Assembly: GCF_010731895.1 (NCBI RefSeq) | Contig: NZ_AP022596.1 | Location: 3,038,001-3,102,000 of the forward strand | Source: Mycolicibacterium helvum | GTDB taxonomy: Bacteria; Actinomycetota; Actinomycetes; Mycobacteriales; Mycobacteriaceae | Length of the DNA: 64,000 nucleotides | Direction: 5' to 3' | Shown: piece by piece, positions 54,668 to 62,645 of the stretch | Layout: every line of letters starts with the position of its first letter | Numbering within the stretch: the first letter of the stretch is position 1 | Notes under the pieces: generated by a model | What the model saw: the letters and a program-made list of their open reading frames with translations, nothing else | Databases searched by the model: none | Told to the model about the DNA's origin: nothing | Translations under genes and position numbers: made by a program

Positions 54668-55288
54668 GTGACGGCAGCGATGACCCCCAAGGGGGAACGA
54701 CGACGGTATGCGCTGATCAGCGCTGCCGCCGAGCTGCTGCGCGAAGCCGGATTCGAGGCCGTGCGCCATCGTGCGGTGGCGCGTCGCGCGGGTCTGCCGT
54801 TGGCCTCGACCACCTATTACTTCTCGTCACTCGACGATCTGGTGCACAAGGCCGTCGAGTACATCTGCGCCGTCGAGACCGCGCAGCTGCGCGCCCGGGT
54901 CGACGCGCTACCGCGCCGGCGGCGCGGCGCCGAGGCGACCGCCGATGTGCTGGTCGACCTGTTGGTCGGTGACGCGGACGGCGAGGCCAGCAGCGAAGAA
55001 CTGATTTCCCGCTACGAGCGCTACATCGCCTGCGCCCGCCAGCCCGAACTCCGGGAAATCCAGTGTCGCCTGCTGCAGCAGCGGGTCGACGCCGTGGTGG
55101 AGGCGATCGGCCGCTCGGGACGCAATATGCGGATCGACGTGGTGACCGCGCTGGTCAATGCGGTCGACGGCGCGGTGGTCTCGGCACTGGTCAGCGACGG
55201 AGACGGCCCGCGCGAGCTGGCCAGGGCCACGCTGATGAATGTGATCGATGTGTTGGCGCCGATCGACGAGCGCACTGTCCGGGTGTAA
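54668..55288 (+). CDS. TetR-family regulator (Rv0775-like)
   Basis: 206 residues from GTG 54668 (ATG 54680 is the alternative). N-terminal helix-turn-helix EAVRHRAVARRAGLPLASTTYYFSSLDDL; C-terminal TetR_C-type domain. Lies between the divergent esterase and the SDR 18 bp downstream, so may regulate either. Order agrees with Rv0775. Confidence 0.87.
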   Translation: MTAAMTPKGERRRYALISAAAELLREAGFEAVRHRAVARRAGLPLASTTYYFSSLDDLVHKAVEYICAVETAQLRARVDALPRRRRGAEATADVLVDLLVGDADGEASSEELISRYERYIACARQPELREIQCRLLQQRVDAVVEAIGRSGRNMRIDVVTALVNAVDGAVVSALVSDGDGPRELARATLMNVIDVLAPIDERTVRV

Positions 55289-55306
55289 GCGGTTACGTTC
55301 GTAGAC

Positions 55307-56305
55307 ATGGATTTCTCCGGGCTCGCCCGGCCGGCCGTGGAACTGCTGGACGGCGTGCTGGACCGGGCGTTGATCGTCGGCTACACCAAGATCGGGTCGG
55401 GATTGCGCCGGCGCTGGTGGGCGCCTGACGCGGGGCCGCAGGCACTCCTGGGGAAACGGGTGCTGATCACCGGCGCGACCGCGGGAATCGGCCTGGCGAT
55501 GGCGCACTCCTTTGCCGCATTGGGCGCCACCGTCCACCTGCTGGGCCGCAATACCGGCAAGGTGGATCGCGCTGCGGCCATGATCGGTGACTCGGTTGTC
55601 GACGCCCACCTCGTGACGGAAGTCTGCGACGTCTCCGACCTCGACGCGGTTCGGGAATGGACGGCCGACTTCGCCGACCGGGTGCCCGCCCTCAACGGCC
55701 TGGTGCACAACGCCGGGCTGATGCCCAAGGACCGCACTCTGACGCGTGAGGGCCATGAGGTGCAGCTGGCCACCCACGTCCTGGGCCCGCACCTGATCAC
55801 CGAACGACTCCTGCCGCTGCTGCGGGCCGCCGGCGGAGCCTCGGTGGTATTTGTGTCTTCCGGCGGCATGTACGGCTCGCCGTTGGTGGTCGACGATCTG
55901 GAGTCCCGGCGCGGCTACAACGGGGTGCGGATCTATGCGCGGACCAAGAAGATGCAAGTGGTGCTGGCGGATTCGTGGGCGCGCCGGTTGGCCGGGACTG
56001 ACATCCGGGTCGAGAGCATGCACCCCGGCTGGGTCGACACCCCGGGGGTGGCCGAGTACTTGCCGCGCTTTCGCGCCGTCACCAAGCCGCTGCTGCGCGA
56101 TGTGACCGATGGTGCCGACACCGCGGTGTGGCTGGTGGCCACCCGCCCGGAATCCAAGGCGGGGCACTTCTGGCATGACCGCAGCCAACGGCCGACGACG
56201 TTCGGCTGGCAACGCCACGAAAATCCGGTGAAGGTGCGCCGCTTCCTGGAGCAGGTCAGTCGGCTGACCGGCACATCGGAAGCGTGGCCGGGCCTGCGGG
56301 CCTAG
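55307..56305 (+). CDS. SDR-family oxidoreductase, DHRS12-like
   Basis: 332 residues. A 48-residue N-terminal extension (GLARPAVELLDGVLDRALIVGYTKIG), likely membrane-associated, precedes LITGATAGIGLAMAHSF, NAGLMP and YARTKKM (YxxxK) after FVSSGGMYGS. The C-terminal FWHDRSQRPTTFGWQRH is typical of the DHRS12/FLJ13639 group. Substrate unknown, presumably a hydrophobic alcohol or ketone. Tail-to-tail 4-bp overlap with relZ. Confidence 0.86.
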   Translation: MDFSGLARPAVELLDGVLDRALIVGYTKIGSGLRRRWWAPDAGPQALLGKRVLITGATAGIGLAMAHSFAALGATVHLLGRNTGKVDRAAAMIGDSVVDAHLVTEVCDVSDLDAVREWTADFADRVPALNGLVHNAGLMPKDRTLTREGHEVQLATHVLGPHLITERLLPLLRAAGGASVVFVSSGGMYGSPLVVDDLESRRGYNGVRIYARTKKMQVVLADSWARRLAGTDIRVESMHPGWVDTPGVAEYLPRFRAVTKPLLRDVTDGADTAVWLVATRPESKAGHFWHDRSQRPTTFGWQRHENPVKVRRFLEQVSRLTGTSEAWPGLRA

Positions 56306-58020
56306 CCAGGGCCGGGCTGCAACCGTTTCAGGCGGGTCTGCAGCAGCGCCACCCGATGTGCGTTGCCCGCCAGCCCGACATACCGGTCGGCGAAAGCGGC
56401 CAGCAGGGCATCGTCCAAGCGGCGCACTGCGCCCGCCGGGAACCGGTAGTCCATTTTCTCGTTGACGGCGTCGGTATCGAGGTTGGTCAGCAGTTCCTCG
56501 AGGGCGTCCAGGGTCAAGATGCCCAGCTCGCCGAGCAGGTCGGAGATCCAGGCGTAATGCTCGGTGCGCGACCACCCCGCTTCGGGGAAGCGGTGCCCCA
56601 GATAGGTGGCCAGCACCGGCGTCGCGATGCCTGTGCCCGTGACGGTCGGGGTGTGGTCGTCGGCCATCGACGTCCGGAGTCGGTCCCGGATCTCGGTGAA
56701 CTCCCGGTCGGCCAACTCGAGCAGTCCCGCCGCCAGCGTGAATCGGCGGTCGAGCTCGGGTGCGTCCTGCTCGGGAACGGTGCCCTTGTACCGGATGTCG
56801 TGTTCGAACTCCGCCCACGCGTGTTGCAGGACGGTGCGCACCTGAACCGATGCTGGCTGTATCTCACCGTCGATCGCGACCAGCAGGTGCCGGCTCGCGT
56901 AGCCCCAACGGCCCTGGCGAGCGGTCACCTGTCCCATGTCGAGGTCGGCCAGGACCTCAAATTCCTGCGACAGCACCGTGCCGACCGCGGTGACGTCCTC
57001 GCGCAGGTAGGTGATGACCCGCACGCCGACCTGGTCGGTGATCTGCGTCGACGGGTCGGTGTAGAGCCGCTGCCCGTGGCTGCTGCGATCGGCCTTGGCC
57101 GCGAACGACGCGACGCTCTTGGTGCGGGCCGTCACGCTCAGGTAGTTGATGCCCGCGTCGTCCAGCAGGCGCTTCACCAATGCGAGGTAGTGCTCGGTGG
57201 TGGCGATCAGGGCGGGTCGCTGCTCGGCATAGCGGGCGACGGCGTCGCTGACCACACCGGGTGTCGGCTCCGGCGGCGCCGGCGTCAGGTCTGTCGGCAG
57301 CGTCGGCGTCACGATGTAGCCGCCTGTGAAGTCGCCATAGGTGGTCACCGACGCGGGCCGCCGCGTCGCGTAGAGCCCGACGTAGGCGCACACCACCGCG
57401 TCGACCGGATCCTCGGCACGGCGGAGGTCGCTCTTGCGCTGCGCGCCCTCGACGGCGCCGCGCATGGCGATCCATTCCGGGTGATCGCCGACTCGAAGCG
57501 GCACCGCGGCCTGTGCAAGCCTTTCGATCTCGTCCATCAGCCGCAGCAGTTCGGTACGCAGTTGGGTGAAGTCGCGGCCCTGCTTGTTCTTGTATTTCAG
57601 CGTGCGGCCGAGCCGGAACAGCACCACCGTGGCCGGATGTGGGTAGACCTCGATGGCCCGCCGCGACGCCCGCGATTGCGGGTCCATGTCCAACCCGAGC
57701 GCTTCGGCGATCCGCGCGCCGCGCGGTATGCCGGCGAATTCGGGCTTTCCCGTGTTCGACGGGTGCGCGCCGGCCTCGAACTTGGCGAAGTCGCGGTTCA
57801 ATTCCGTTTCACAACTCCGCTGGCCGGCCGGGTTCGTCACCACAAGCGGGGCATCGATGGCGACCAGACAGGGTCCGTCGACATAAGGCTGCACGTGCGC
57901 GAGGATGCTCGAATCGTCTTGGGCGGTGGCGATATGAACAAGCCGGCCGTCGGCGTCGAGCACCGCGACTCCGGTGGGCTTGCGTTCACCCCAGGCCAGG
58001 TCCAGGCCGACAAAGTGCAT
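56302..58020 (-). CDS. relZ: RelZ: RNase HII-like (DUF429) domain fused to (p)ppGpp synthetase domain
   Basis: 572 residues. N-terminal DUF429 domain (1-245) with RNase-H-fold acidic residues: Asp7 (GLDLAWG), Asp56 (IDAPL), Glu124 (EVYPHP) and Asp204/Asp207 (EDPVDAVVCAY). C-terminal RelA/SpoT synthetase domain (about 260-415): RTKSVASFAAK, DQVGVRVITY, GYASRH and QVRTVLQHAWAEFEHDIRYK; no HD hydrolase domain. Same architecture as M. smegmatis MS_RHII-RSD (RelZ), which degrades RNA in RNA-DNA hybrids and makes pGpp/ppGpp (recalled). Divergent from purB, 40 bp apart, linking it to the purine locus. Confidence 0.9.
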   Translation of the reverse strand: MHFVGLDLAWGERKPTGVAVLDADGRLVHIATAQDDSSILAHVQPYVDGPCLVAIDAPLVVTNPAGQRSCETELNRDFAKFEAGAHPSNTGKPEFAGIPRGARIAEALGLDMDPQSRASRRAIEVYPHPATVVLFRLGRTLKYKNKQGRDFTQLRTELLRLMDEIERLAQAAVPLRVGDHPEWIAMRGAVEGAQRKSDLRRAEDPVDAVVCAYVGLYATRRPASVTTYGDFTGGYIVTPTLPTDLTPAPPEPTPGVVSDAVARYAEQRPALIATTEHYLALVKRLLDDAGINYLSVTARTKSVASFAAKADRSSHGQRLYTDPSTQITDQVGVRVITYLREDVTAVGTVLSQEFEVLADLDMGQVTARQGRWGYASRHLLVAIDGEIQPASVQVRTVLQHAWAEFEHDIRYKGTVPEQDAPELDRRFTLAAGLLELADREFTEIRDRLRTSMADDHTPTVTGTGIATPVLATYLGHRFPEAGWSRTEHYAWISDLLGELGILTLDALEELLTNLDTDAVNEKMDYRFPAGAVRRLDDALLAAFADRYVGLAGNAHRVALLQTRLKRLQPGPG

Positions 58021-58060
58021 CCGTCTAGCTTGCCGTACCCGGGCCGTAAGCTAATGCGTT

Positions 58061-59479
58061 GTGACGATCCCTAATGTCCTTGCCGGCCGCTACGCCAGCG
58101 CGGAGATGGTCGCGATCTGGTCGCCCGAAGCCAAGATCGTCGCCGAACGCAAGCTCTGGCTCGCGGTGCTGCGCGCGCAGTCCGAACTCGGCGTGGCCGT
58201 TCCCGATGGTGTTCTCGAGGACTACGAACGAGTGCTCGAACAGGTCGATCTGGCGTCGATCGCTGCGCGGGAACGTGTCACTCGCCACGATGTCAAGGCC
58301 CGCATCGAGGAATTCAACGCGCTGGCCGGCCACGAACACGTGCACAAGGGCATGACCAGCCGCGACCTCACCGAGAATGTCGAGCAACTGCAGATCCGCC
58401 GGTCGCTGCAACTCGTGCACGCCCACGGCGTGGCCGTCGTGGCGCGGCTTGCCGAAAGTGCGGTGCACTATCGAGACCTGGTGATGGCTGGACGTAGCCA
58501 CAACGTCGCCGCGCAGGCCACCACCTTGGGTAAGCGGTTCGCGTCGGCCGCCGAGGAGACGCTGATTGCGTTGCAGCGCATCGCCGAACTGATCGATCGC
58601 TACCCGCTGCGCGGCATCAAAGGCCCGATGGGCACCGCACAGGACATGCTGGATCTGTTCGACGGCGATGCCGCCCGGCTGGCGGAGCTGGAACGCCGCA
58701 TCGCCGAATTCCTAGGTTTCAACGCCGTTTTCAGCAGCGTCGGGCAGGTCTACCCCCGGTCGCTGGATCACGACGTTCTCTCGGCGCTCGTTCAGCTGGG
58801 AGCCGGTCCGTCGTCGTTCGCACACACCGTGCGGCTGATGGCCGGTCACGAACTGGTGACCGAAGGATTCGCGCCGGGGCAGGTCGGCTCGTCGGCGATG
58901 CCGCACAAGATGAACACCCGCAGCTGCGAGCGAGTCAACGGTTTGCAGGTAGTGCTGCGCGGCTATGCCTCGATGACCGCGGAACTGGCTGGCGCGCAAT
59001 GGAATGAGGGCGACGTCTTCTGCTCGGTGGTGCGCCGGGTGGCGCTGCCGGATGCGTTCTTCGCCATCGATGGACAGATCGAGACATTCCTGACGGTGCT
59101 CGACGAGTTCGGTGCCTATCCCGCGGTGATCCAGCGCGAGCTGGATCGCTACCTACCGTTCCTGGCGACCACCCGAATACTGATCGCCGCGGTGCGGGCC
59201 GGGGTTGGGCGGGAAACCGCCCACGAGGTGATCAAGGAACACGCGGTCGCGGTCGCGCTGGCGATGCGCGAAAAGGGTTTGGAACCAGACCTTCTGGACC
59301 GGTTGGCGGCCGACGAGCGACTGCCACTGGACCGGGCGGCGCTGGACGCCGCACTGGCCGACAAGCAGGCCTTCACTGGGGCGGCGGCGAGTCAGGTCGA
59401 CCAGGTGGTCGCCGCGGTGGAGGAGCTGGTCAGTGCCTACCCTGACGCCGCCAAGTACACCCCGGGTGCGATCCTGTAG
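58061..59479 (+). CDS. purB: Adenylosuccinate lyase PurB
   Basis: 472 residues, GTG start. Fumarase/aspartase superfamily: HEHVHKGMTSRDLTEN, the signature loop GQVGSSAMPHKMNTRSCER, and AQWNEGDVFCSVVRR. Cleaves SAICAR and adenylosuccinate in purine synthesis. Place and length equal Rv0777. Confidence 0.96.
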   Translation: MTIPNVLAGRYASAEMVAIWSPEAKIVAERKLWLAVLRAQSELGVAVPDGVLEDYERVLEQVDLASIAARERVTRHDVKARIEEFNALAGHEHVHKGMTSRDLTENVEQLQIRRSLQLVHAHGVAVVARLAESAVHYRDLVMAGRSHNVAAQATTLGKRFASAAEETLIALQRIAELIDRYPLRGIKGPMGTAQDMLDLFDGDAARLAELERRIAEFLGFNAVFSSVGQVYPRSLDHDVLSALVQLGAGPSSFAHTVRLMAGHELVTEGFAPGQVGSSAMPHKMNTRSCERVNGLQVVLRGYASMTAELAGAQWNEGDVFCSVVRRVALPDAFFAIDGQIETFLTVLDEFGAYPAVIQRELDRYLPFLATTRILIAAVRAGVGRETAHEVIKEHAVAVALAMREKGLEPDLLDRLAADERLPLDRAALDAALADKQAFTGAAASQVDQVVAAVEELVSAYPDAAKYTPGAIL

Positions 59480-59508
59480 CAGCCCGCCGTCCGAGGTTCT
59501 CGCTGCGG

Positions 59509-60330
59509 TCACATCACCGCGTGGCCGGCATCGACCGGCAGCGCGACGCCGGTGATATAGCGCGCCTTCGGGCTGGCCAGAAACACGACGACATTGGTGA
59601 CGTCCTCGGCCTCCACAAAGGGGACTGGCAGCAGATTGGCCGACAGCGCGGCGCCGTTGGGGTTCTCCTGGAAGGTCCGGATGGTGTGGTCGTTGAGGAT
59701 CATCGGAGTGCCGACCCCACTGGGGTGCACGGTGTTGACCCGGATGCTGTGCTGGGCATAGGCGTTGGCCGCTGAGCGCATCAGGCCGACCACGCCATGC
59801 TTGGCCGCGGCGTAGGCGAACATCGCCGCACTGCCATCGCCGCCCTTTCCGACCAGCCCCTGCGCGGAGCTGGTCAGGATGATGGAACCGCCGCGCCCTT
59901 TGCGGATGATCGAGGGCACCGTGGCCGCAATGGTGTGCCAGACACCGCCCAGATTGGTTTCAACGATGTCGCGGTAGAGCTGCTCGTCGAGCGGATCCTT
60001 GAGGCCGATCGCGACCACCCCGGCGTTGGCCACGACAATGTCGATATCGCCCAGTGCGTCCACACCGCCCTGCACAGCGGCCCGCAGGGCGGCAAGGTCG
60101 CGGACATCGGCGACCACCGGCACAACTCGACGGCCCTGCGCCTCGACCAGCCGGACGGTCTCGTCGAGATCCTCCTTGGTCGCCAGCGGATAAGGGATCG
60201 AGTCGATGTCGGCGCAGCGGTCGATGGCGATGATGTCGGCGCCCTCGGCGGCCAGTGCCACGGCATGGCTCCTGCCCTGGCCACGGGCCGCGCCAGTGAC
60301 CACAGCGACGGTATCGATGAGCTCTGGCAC
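59509..60330 (-). CDS. Mycofactocin-type SDR oxidoreductase
   Basis: 273 residues from GTG 60330. VVTGAARGQGRSHAVALAAEGADIIAIDRC and the insertion after it (IPYPLATKEDLDETVRLVE) mark the mycofactocin-coupled SDR family, in which NAD is held tightly and re-oxidised by mycofactocin. YAAAKHGVVGL supplies YxxxK; HPSGVGTPMI and VALPVDAGHAVM end the fold. Substrate unknown. Upstream lie two gene remnants. Confidence 0.9.
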   Translation of the reverse strand: MPELIDTVAVVTGAARGQGRSHAVALAAEGADIIAIDRCADIDSIPYPLATKEDLDETVRLVEAQGRRVVPVVADVRDLAALRAAVQGGVDALGDIDIVVANAGVVAIGLKDPLDEQLYRDIVETNLGGVWHTIAATVPSIIRKGRGGSIILTSSAQGLVGKGGDGSAAMFAYAAAKHGVVGLMRSAANAYAQHSIRVNTVHPSGVGTPMILNDHTIRTFQENPNGAALSANLLPVPFVEAEDVTNVVVFLASPKARYITGVALPVDAGHAVM

Positions 60331-60340
60331 GACCCGGACT

Positions 60341-60517
60341 CTAACCGATCTGTTCGATGAGTCGATCGAAACGGCGCGCATTGCCCTCGAGGACAGCATC
60401 GACGTGTTCAGCGCCGACGGCATCAGCGATGCGGTCGATATCGCTGCCCTGGAACGGAATCGCCGCGCGCGTGGACGGTAAGTCGCTGCCGAAGAAGTGG
60501 GCATCGAACACGCTCAT
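60341..60517 (-). pseudogene. Remnant of an amidohydrolase C-terminus
   Basis: A 58-codon open stretch reads DAHFFGSDLPSTRAAIPFQG and then IDRIADAVGAEHVDAVLEGNARRFDRLI. The ending VLEGNARR is the C-terminal signature of amidohydrolase-2 (TIM-barrel) enzymes, whose catalytic N-terminal part is missing. It can start at ATG 60517 but is about one-fifth of normal length. Probably a decayed gene, though a small translated product cannot be excluded. Confidence 0.55.
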
Positions 60518-60576
60518 CGGCCGGCCAATGCGCAGCCCGCAGATCCGGCACCGATCACGATGTAGTCGTAGTCAGC
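60514..60576 (-). pseudogene. Remnant of a GMC oxidoreductase N-terminus
   Basis: Twenty codons read ADYDYIVIGAGSAGCALAGR and stop. YIVIGAGSAG is the FAD-binding signature of glucose-methanol-choline oxidoreductases (normally 500 or more residues). There is no usable start codon nearby and the stop overlaps the ATG of the amidohydrolase remnant, as expected at a deletion junction. Confidence 0.55.
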
Positions 60577-60683
60577 CGCGGCTGCGGACGCTAGCCCCCG
60601 CCGACCTCGATCGCGAACGACCCTGACCGCGCAGCGCTCGAGCCGTCGTAAGTCCACTGGAAACGGAGCGCTACGTTATCGGC

Positions 60684-61037
60684 ATGGCTACTGCACTGGC
60701 GATGATCACGCTGGACACCACCGACCCACTTCGGTTGGCCAGGTGGTGGGCAACTCAGCTCGACGGCTCGATCATCGAGGAAAACGACGGGTACTTCGTG
60801 GTCGTCTCCCTGGGCGAGGGGGTGCCGTATCTGGCGTTCCAGAAGGTCGACAGCCCAACTCCGGGAAAGAACCGAATGCACCTGGATCTGGTGTCGCCCG
60901 AGTACCCGGCGATCGTCGATCGGCTTGTCGCCAACGGTGCCAACAAGATCGAGGACCGGCAGCTGCCGGGCACCTTCACCTGGACCACCCTGGCCGATAT
61001 CGACGGTAACGAGTTCTGCATCTCTGGTAGGCACTGA
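60684..61037 (+). CDS. VOC-family (glyoxalase-like) protein
   Basis: 117 residues: MATALAMITLDTTDPLRLARWWATQLDG and GVPYLAFQKVDSPTPGKNRMHLDL with the metal-site His, then DIDGNEFCISG. The fold of glyoxalase/bleomycin-resistance/dioxygenase proteins. Function unknown. An 18-bp tandem copy covers its stop codon. Common in mycobacteria as a single-domain protein. Confidence 0.87.
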   Translation: MATALAMITLDTTDPLRLARWWATQLDGSIIEENDGYFVVVSLGEGVPYLAFQKVDSPTPGKNRMHLDLVSPEYPAIVDRLVANGANKIEDRQLPGTFTWTTLADIDGNEFCISGRH

Positions 61038-61055
61038 ATCTCTGGTGGGCACTGA
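61020..61055 (+). repeat. 18-bp tandem duplication at the VOC gene stop
   Basis: ATCTCTGGTAGGCACTGA (61020-61037) is followed at once by ATCTCTGGTGGGCACTGA (61038-61055), 17 of 18 identical. Each unit ends in TGA in the gene's frame, so the gene keeps its original length. Confidence 0.85.
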
Positions 61056-61061
61056 CGCCCG

Positions 61062-61700
61062 TCAGCGCGCACGATTCAGCCAGTAGCGGGGGACGGCCAC
61101 ACCGGCCGAGTGCAGCTCCAATGCGGCCAGCCCGCGAACCGCCAGCGGATCCTCGCGCCGCCACGCCCCGACAGGATCGGGGCTGACCTGGGTCAGCTTG
61201 CGCAGTGGCCGGTTGGCCAGTGCGCGCAGCGCCAACAGCTGTTCGCCGGCCGACGTTCGGGCCAGCGCGATCACCGTCCACTTGCGGCGGAAGAACCGGA
61301 TGCGCAGGAACAGCCACGGCATCCCGATCGCCAGAATCGGCGGCGCGGCCACCGCGATGCCCAGCAGAACCGCCAGCCAGGAGGCCGTGCTGTCCAGTTT
61401 GTGCCCGGCGCCGGCCAGGTCCAGGGCCGCTTCACTGGCCGCCTGCAGCGGTTTGGACATGCTGTCGCCGATCAGCGGGACGCCGTGGACGCTGTCGCCG
61501 GCCGAGTGCAGATTGTCGGAAATCCCGGTCGCGCCGTCCTTGACCTGGCGGCCGACCTCGGCGATCGTCGCGACCGCGGTATGCACTGCCAGCCCGACGA
61601 GCACCCACACGGTGATCCATGACGCGACCAGCAGGTCACTGAACAACTGCGCGATAAGCCGGCCTGGGGTGGTGGCGTAGGGCAGGAACCGCGATCTCAT
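61062..61700 (-). CDS. Conserved membrane protein (Rv0779c-like)
   Basis: 212 residues from ATG 61700. Two hydrophobic segments (LLVASWITVWVLVGLAVHTAV, residues 23-43; WLAVLLGIAVAAPPILAIGMPWLFL, about 108-132) flank a periplasmic loop of about 60 residues rich in Gly/Asp/Ser. A basic cytoplasmic C-terminal domain follows. Place and size equal Rv0779c, function unknown. Divergent from purC, 51 bp apart. Confidence 0.85.
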   Translation of the reverse strand: MRSRFLPYATTPGRLIAQLFSDLLVASWITVWVLVGLAVHTAVATIAEVGRQVKDGATGISDNLHSAGDSVHGVPLIGDSMSKPLQAASEAALDLAGAGHKLDSTASWLAVLLGIAVAAPPILAIGMPWLFLRIRFFRRKWTVIALARTSAGEQLLALRALANRPLRKLTQVSPDPVGAWRREDPLAVRGLAALELHSAGVAVPRYWLNRAR

Positions 61701-61751
61701 CGCTTGATCCCAGCACAGTCGCGCCCCTTCAGCGGCCGTTAGGCTGACGCG

Positions 61752-62645
61752 ATGCGCCCTGCTCTGAGCGACTACCAACATCTGGCCAGCGGCAAAGTCC
61801 GTGAGATCTTTTCCATCGACGACGAGCATCTGTTGTTCGTCGCCAGCGACCGGATCTCGGCCTACGACTACATCCTCGACAGCCTGATCCCCGACAAGGG
61901 CCGCATCCTCACCGCGATGAGCGTGTTCTTCTTCGACTACATCGACGCGCCCAACCATCTCGCCGGCCCGCCCGATGACCCCCGCATCCCCGGTGAGGTG
62001 CTGGGCCGTGCCCTGGTGGTGCGCCGGCTGGAGATGGTGCCCGTCGAGTGTGTGGCGCGCGGCTACCTGACCGGTTCGGGCCTGCTCGACTATCAGCGCG
62101 ACGGCAGAGTCTGCGGTATCGCGCTGCCCCCGGGCCTGGTCGAGGCCAGCAAGTTCGACGAGCCGCTGTTCACCCCGGCGACCAAGGCCGAGATCGGCGA
62201 GCACGACGAGAACATCTCCTTCAACAAGACCATCGAGCTGGTTGGGGCAGTCCGCGCCAACCAGCTACGGGAGCGCACCCTGCAGATCTACCTGCAGGCC
62301 GCCGACCACGCCCTGACGAAGGGCATCATCATCGCCGACACGAAGTTCGAGTTCGGCGTCGACGCCGACGACCGGGTGGTCCTGGCCGACGAGGTCTTCA
62401 CCCCGGACTCGTCCCGGTACTGGCCGGCCGACACCTACCAGCAGGGCGTGGTGCAGCCCAGCTTCGACAAGCAATTCGTCCGCAACTGGCTCACCGGGCC
62501 GGAATCAGGCTGGGACCGTTACGGTTCCGCCCCGCCACCAGCTTTGCCCGACGATATCGTCGAAGCGACCCGTGCCCGCTATATCGAAGCCTACGAACGC
62601 ATTTCAGGTTTGTCGTTCGCCGACTGGATCGGACCCAACCCATGA
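61752..62645 (+). CDS. purC: SAICAR synthase PurC
   Basis: 297 residues: [48 protein letters not shown] and [15 protein letters not shown] are the ATP- and substrate-binding blocks of phosphoribosylaminoimidazole-succinocarboxamide synthase. Converts CAIR and aspartate to SAICAR. Stop overlaps the ptrB start (ATGA at 62642). Confidence 0.96.
   Translation: MRPALSDYQHLASGKVREIFSIDDEHLLFVASDRISAYDYILDSLIPDKGRILTAMSVFFFDYIDAPNHLAGPPDDPRIPGEVLGRALVVRRLEMVPVECVARGYLTGSGLLDYQRDGRVCGIALPPGLVEASKFDEPLFTPATKAEIGEHDENISFNKTIELVGAVRANQLRERTLQIYLQAADHALTKGIIIADTKFEFGVDADDRVVLADEVFTPDSSRYWPADTYQQGVVQPSFDKQFVRNWLTGPESGWDRYGSAPPPALPDDIVEATRARYIEAYERISGLSFADWIGPNP

Noticed and set aside
54908..58074. 636-codon minus and 596-codon plus open frames around the SDR and relZ
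   Set aside because: They are antisense to or out of frame with the SDR (55307-56305), TetR and relZ, all of which have clear motifs.
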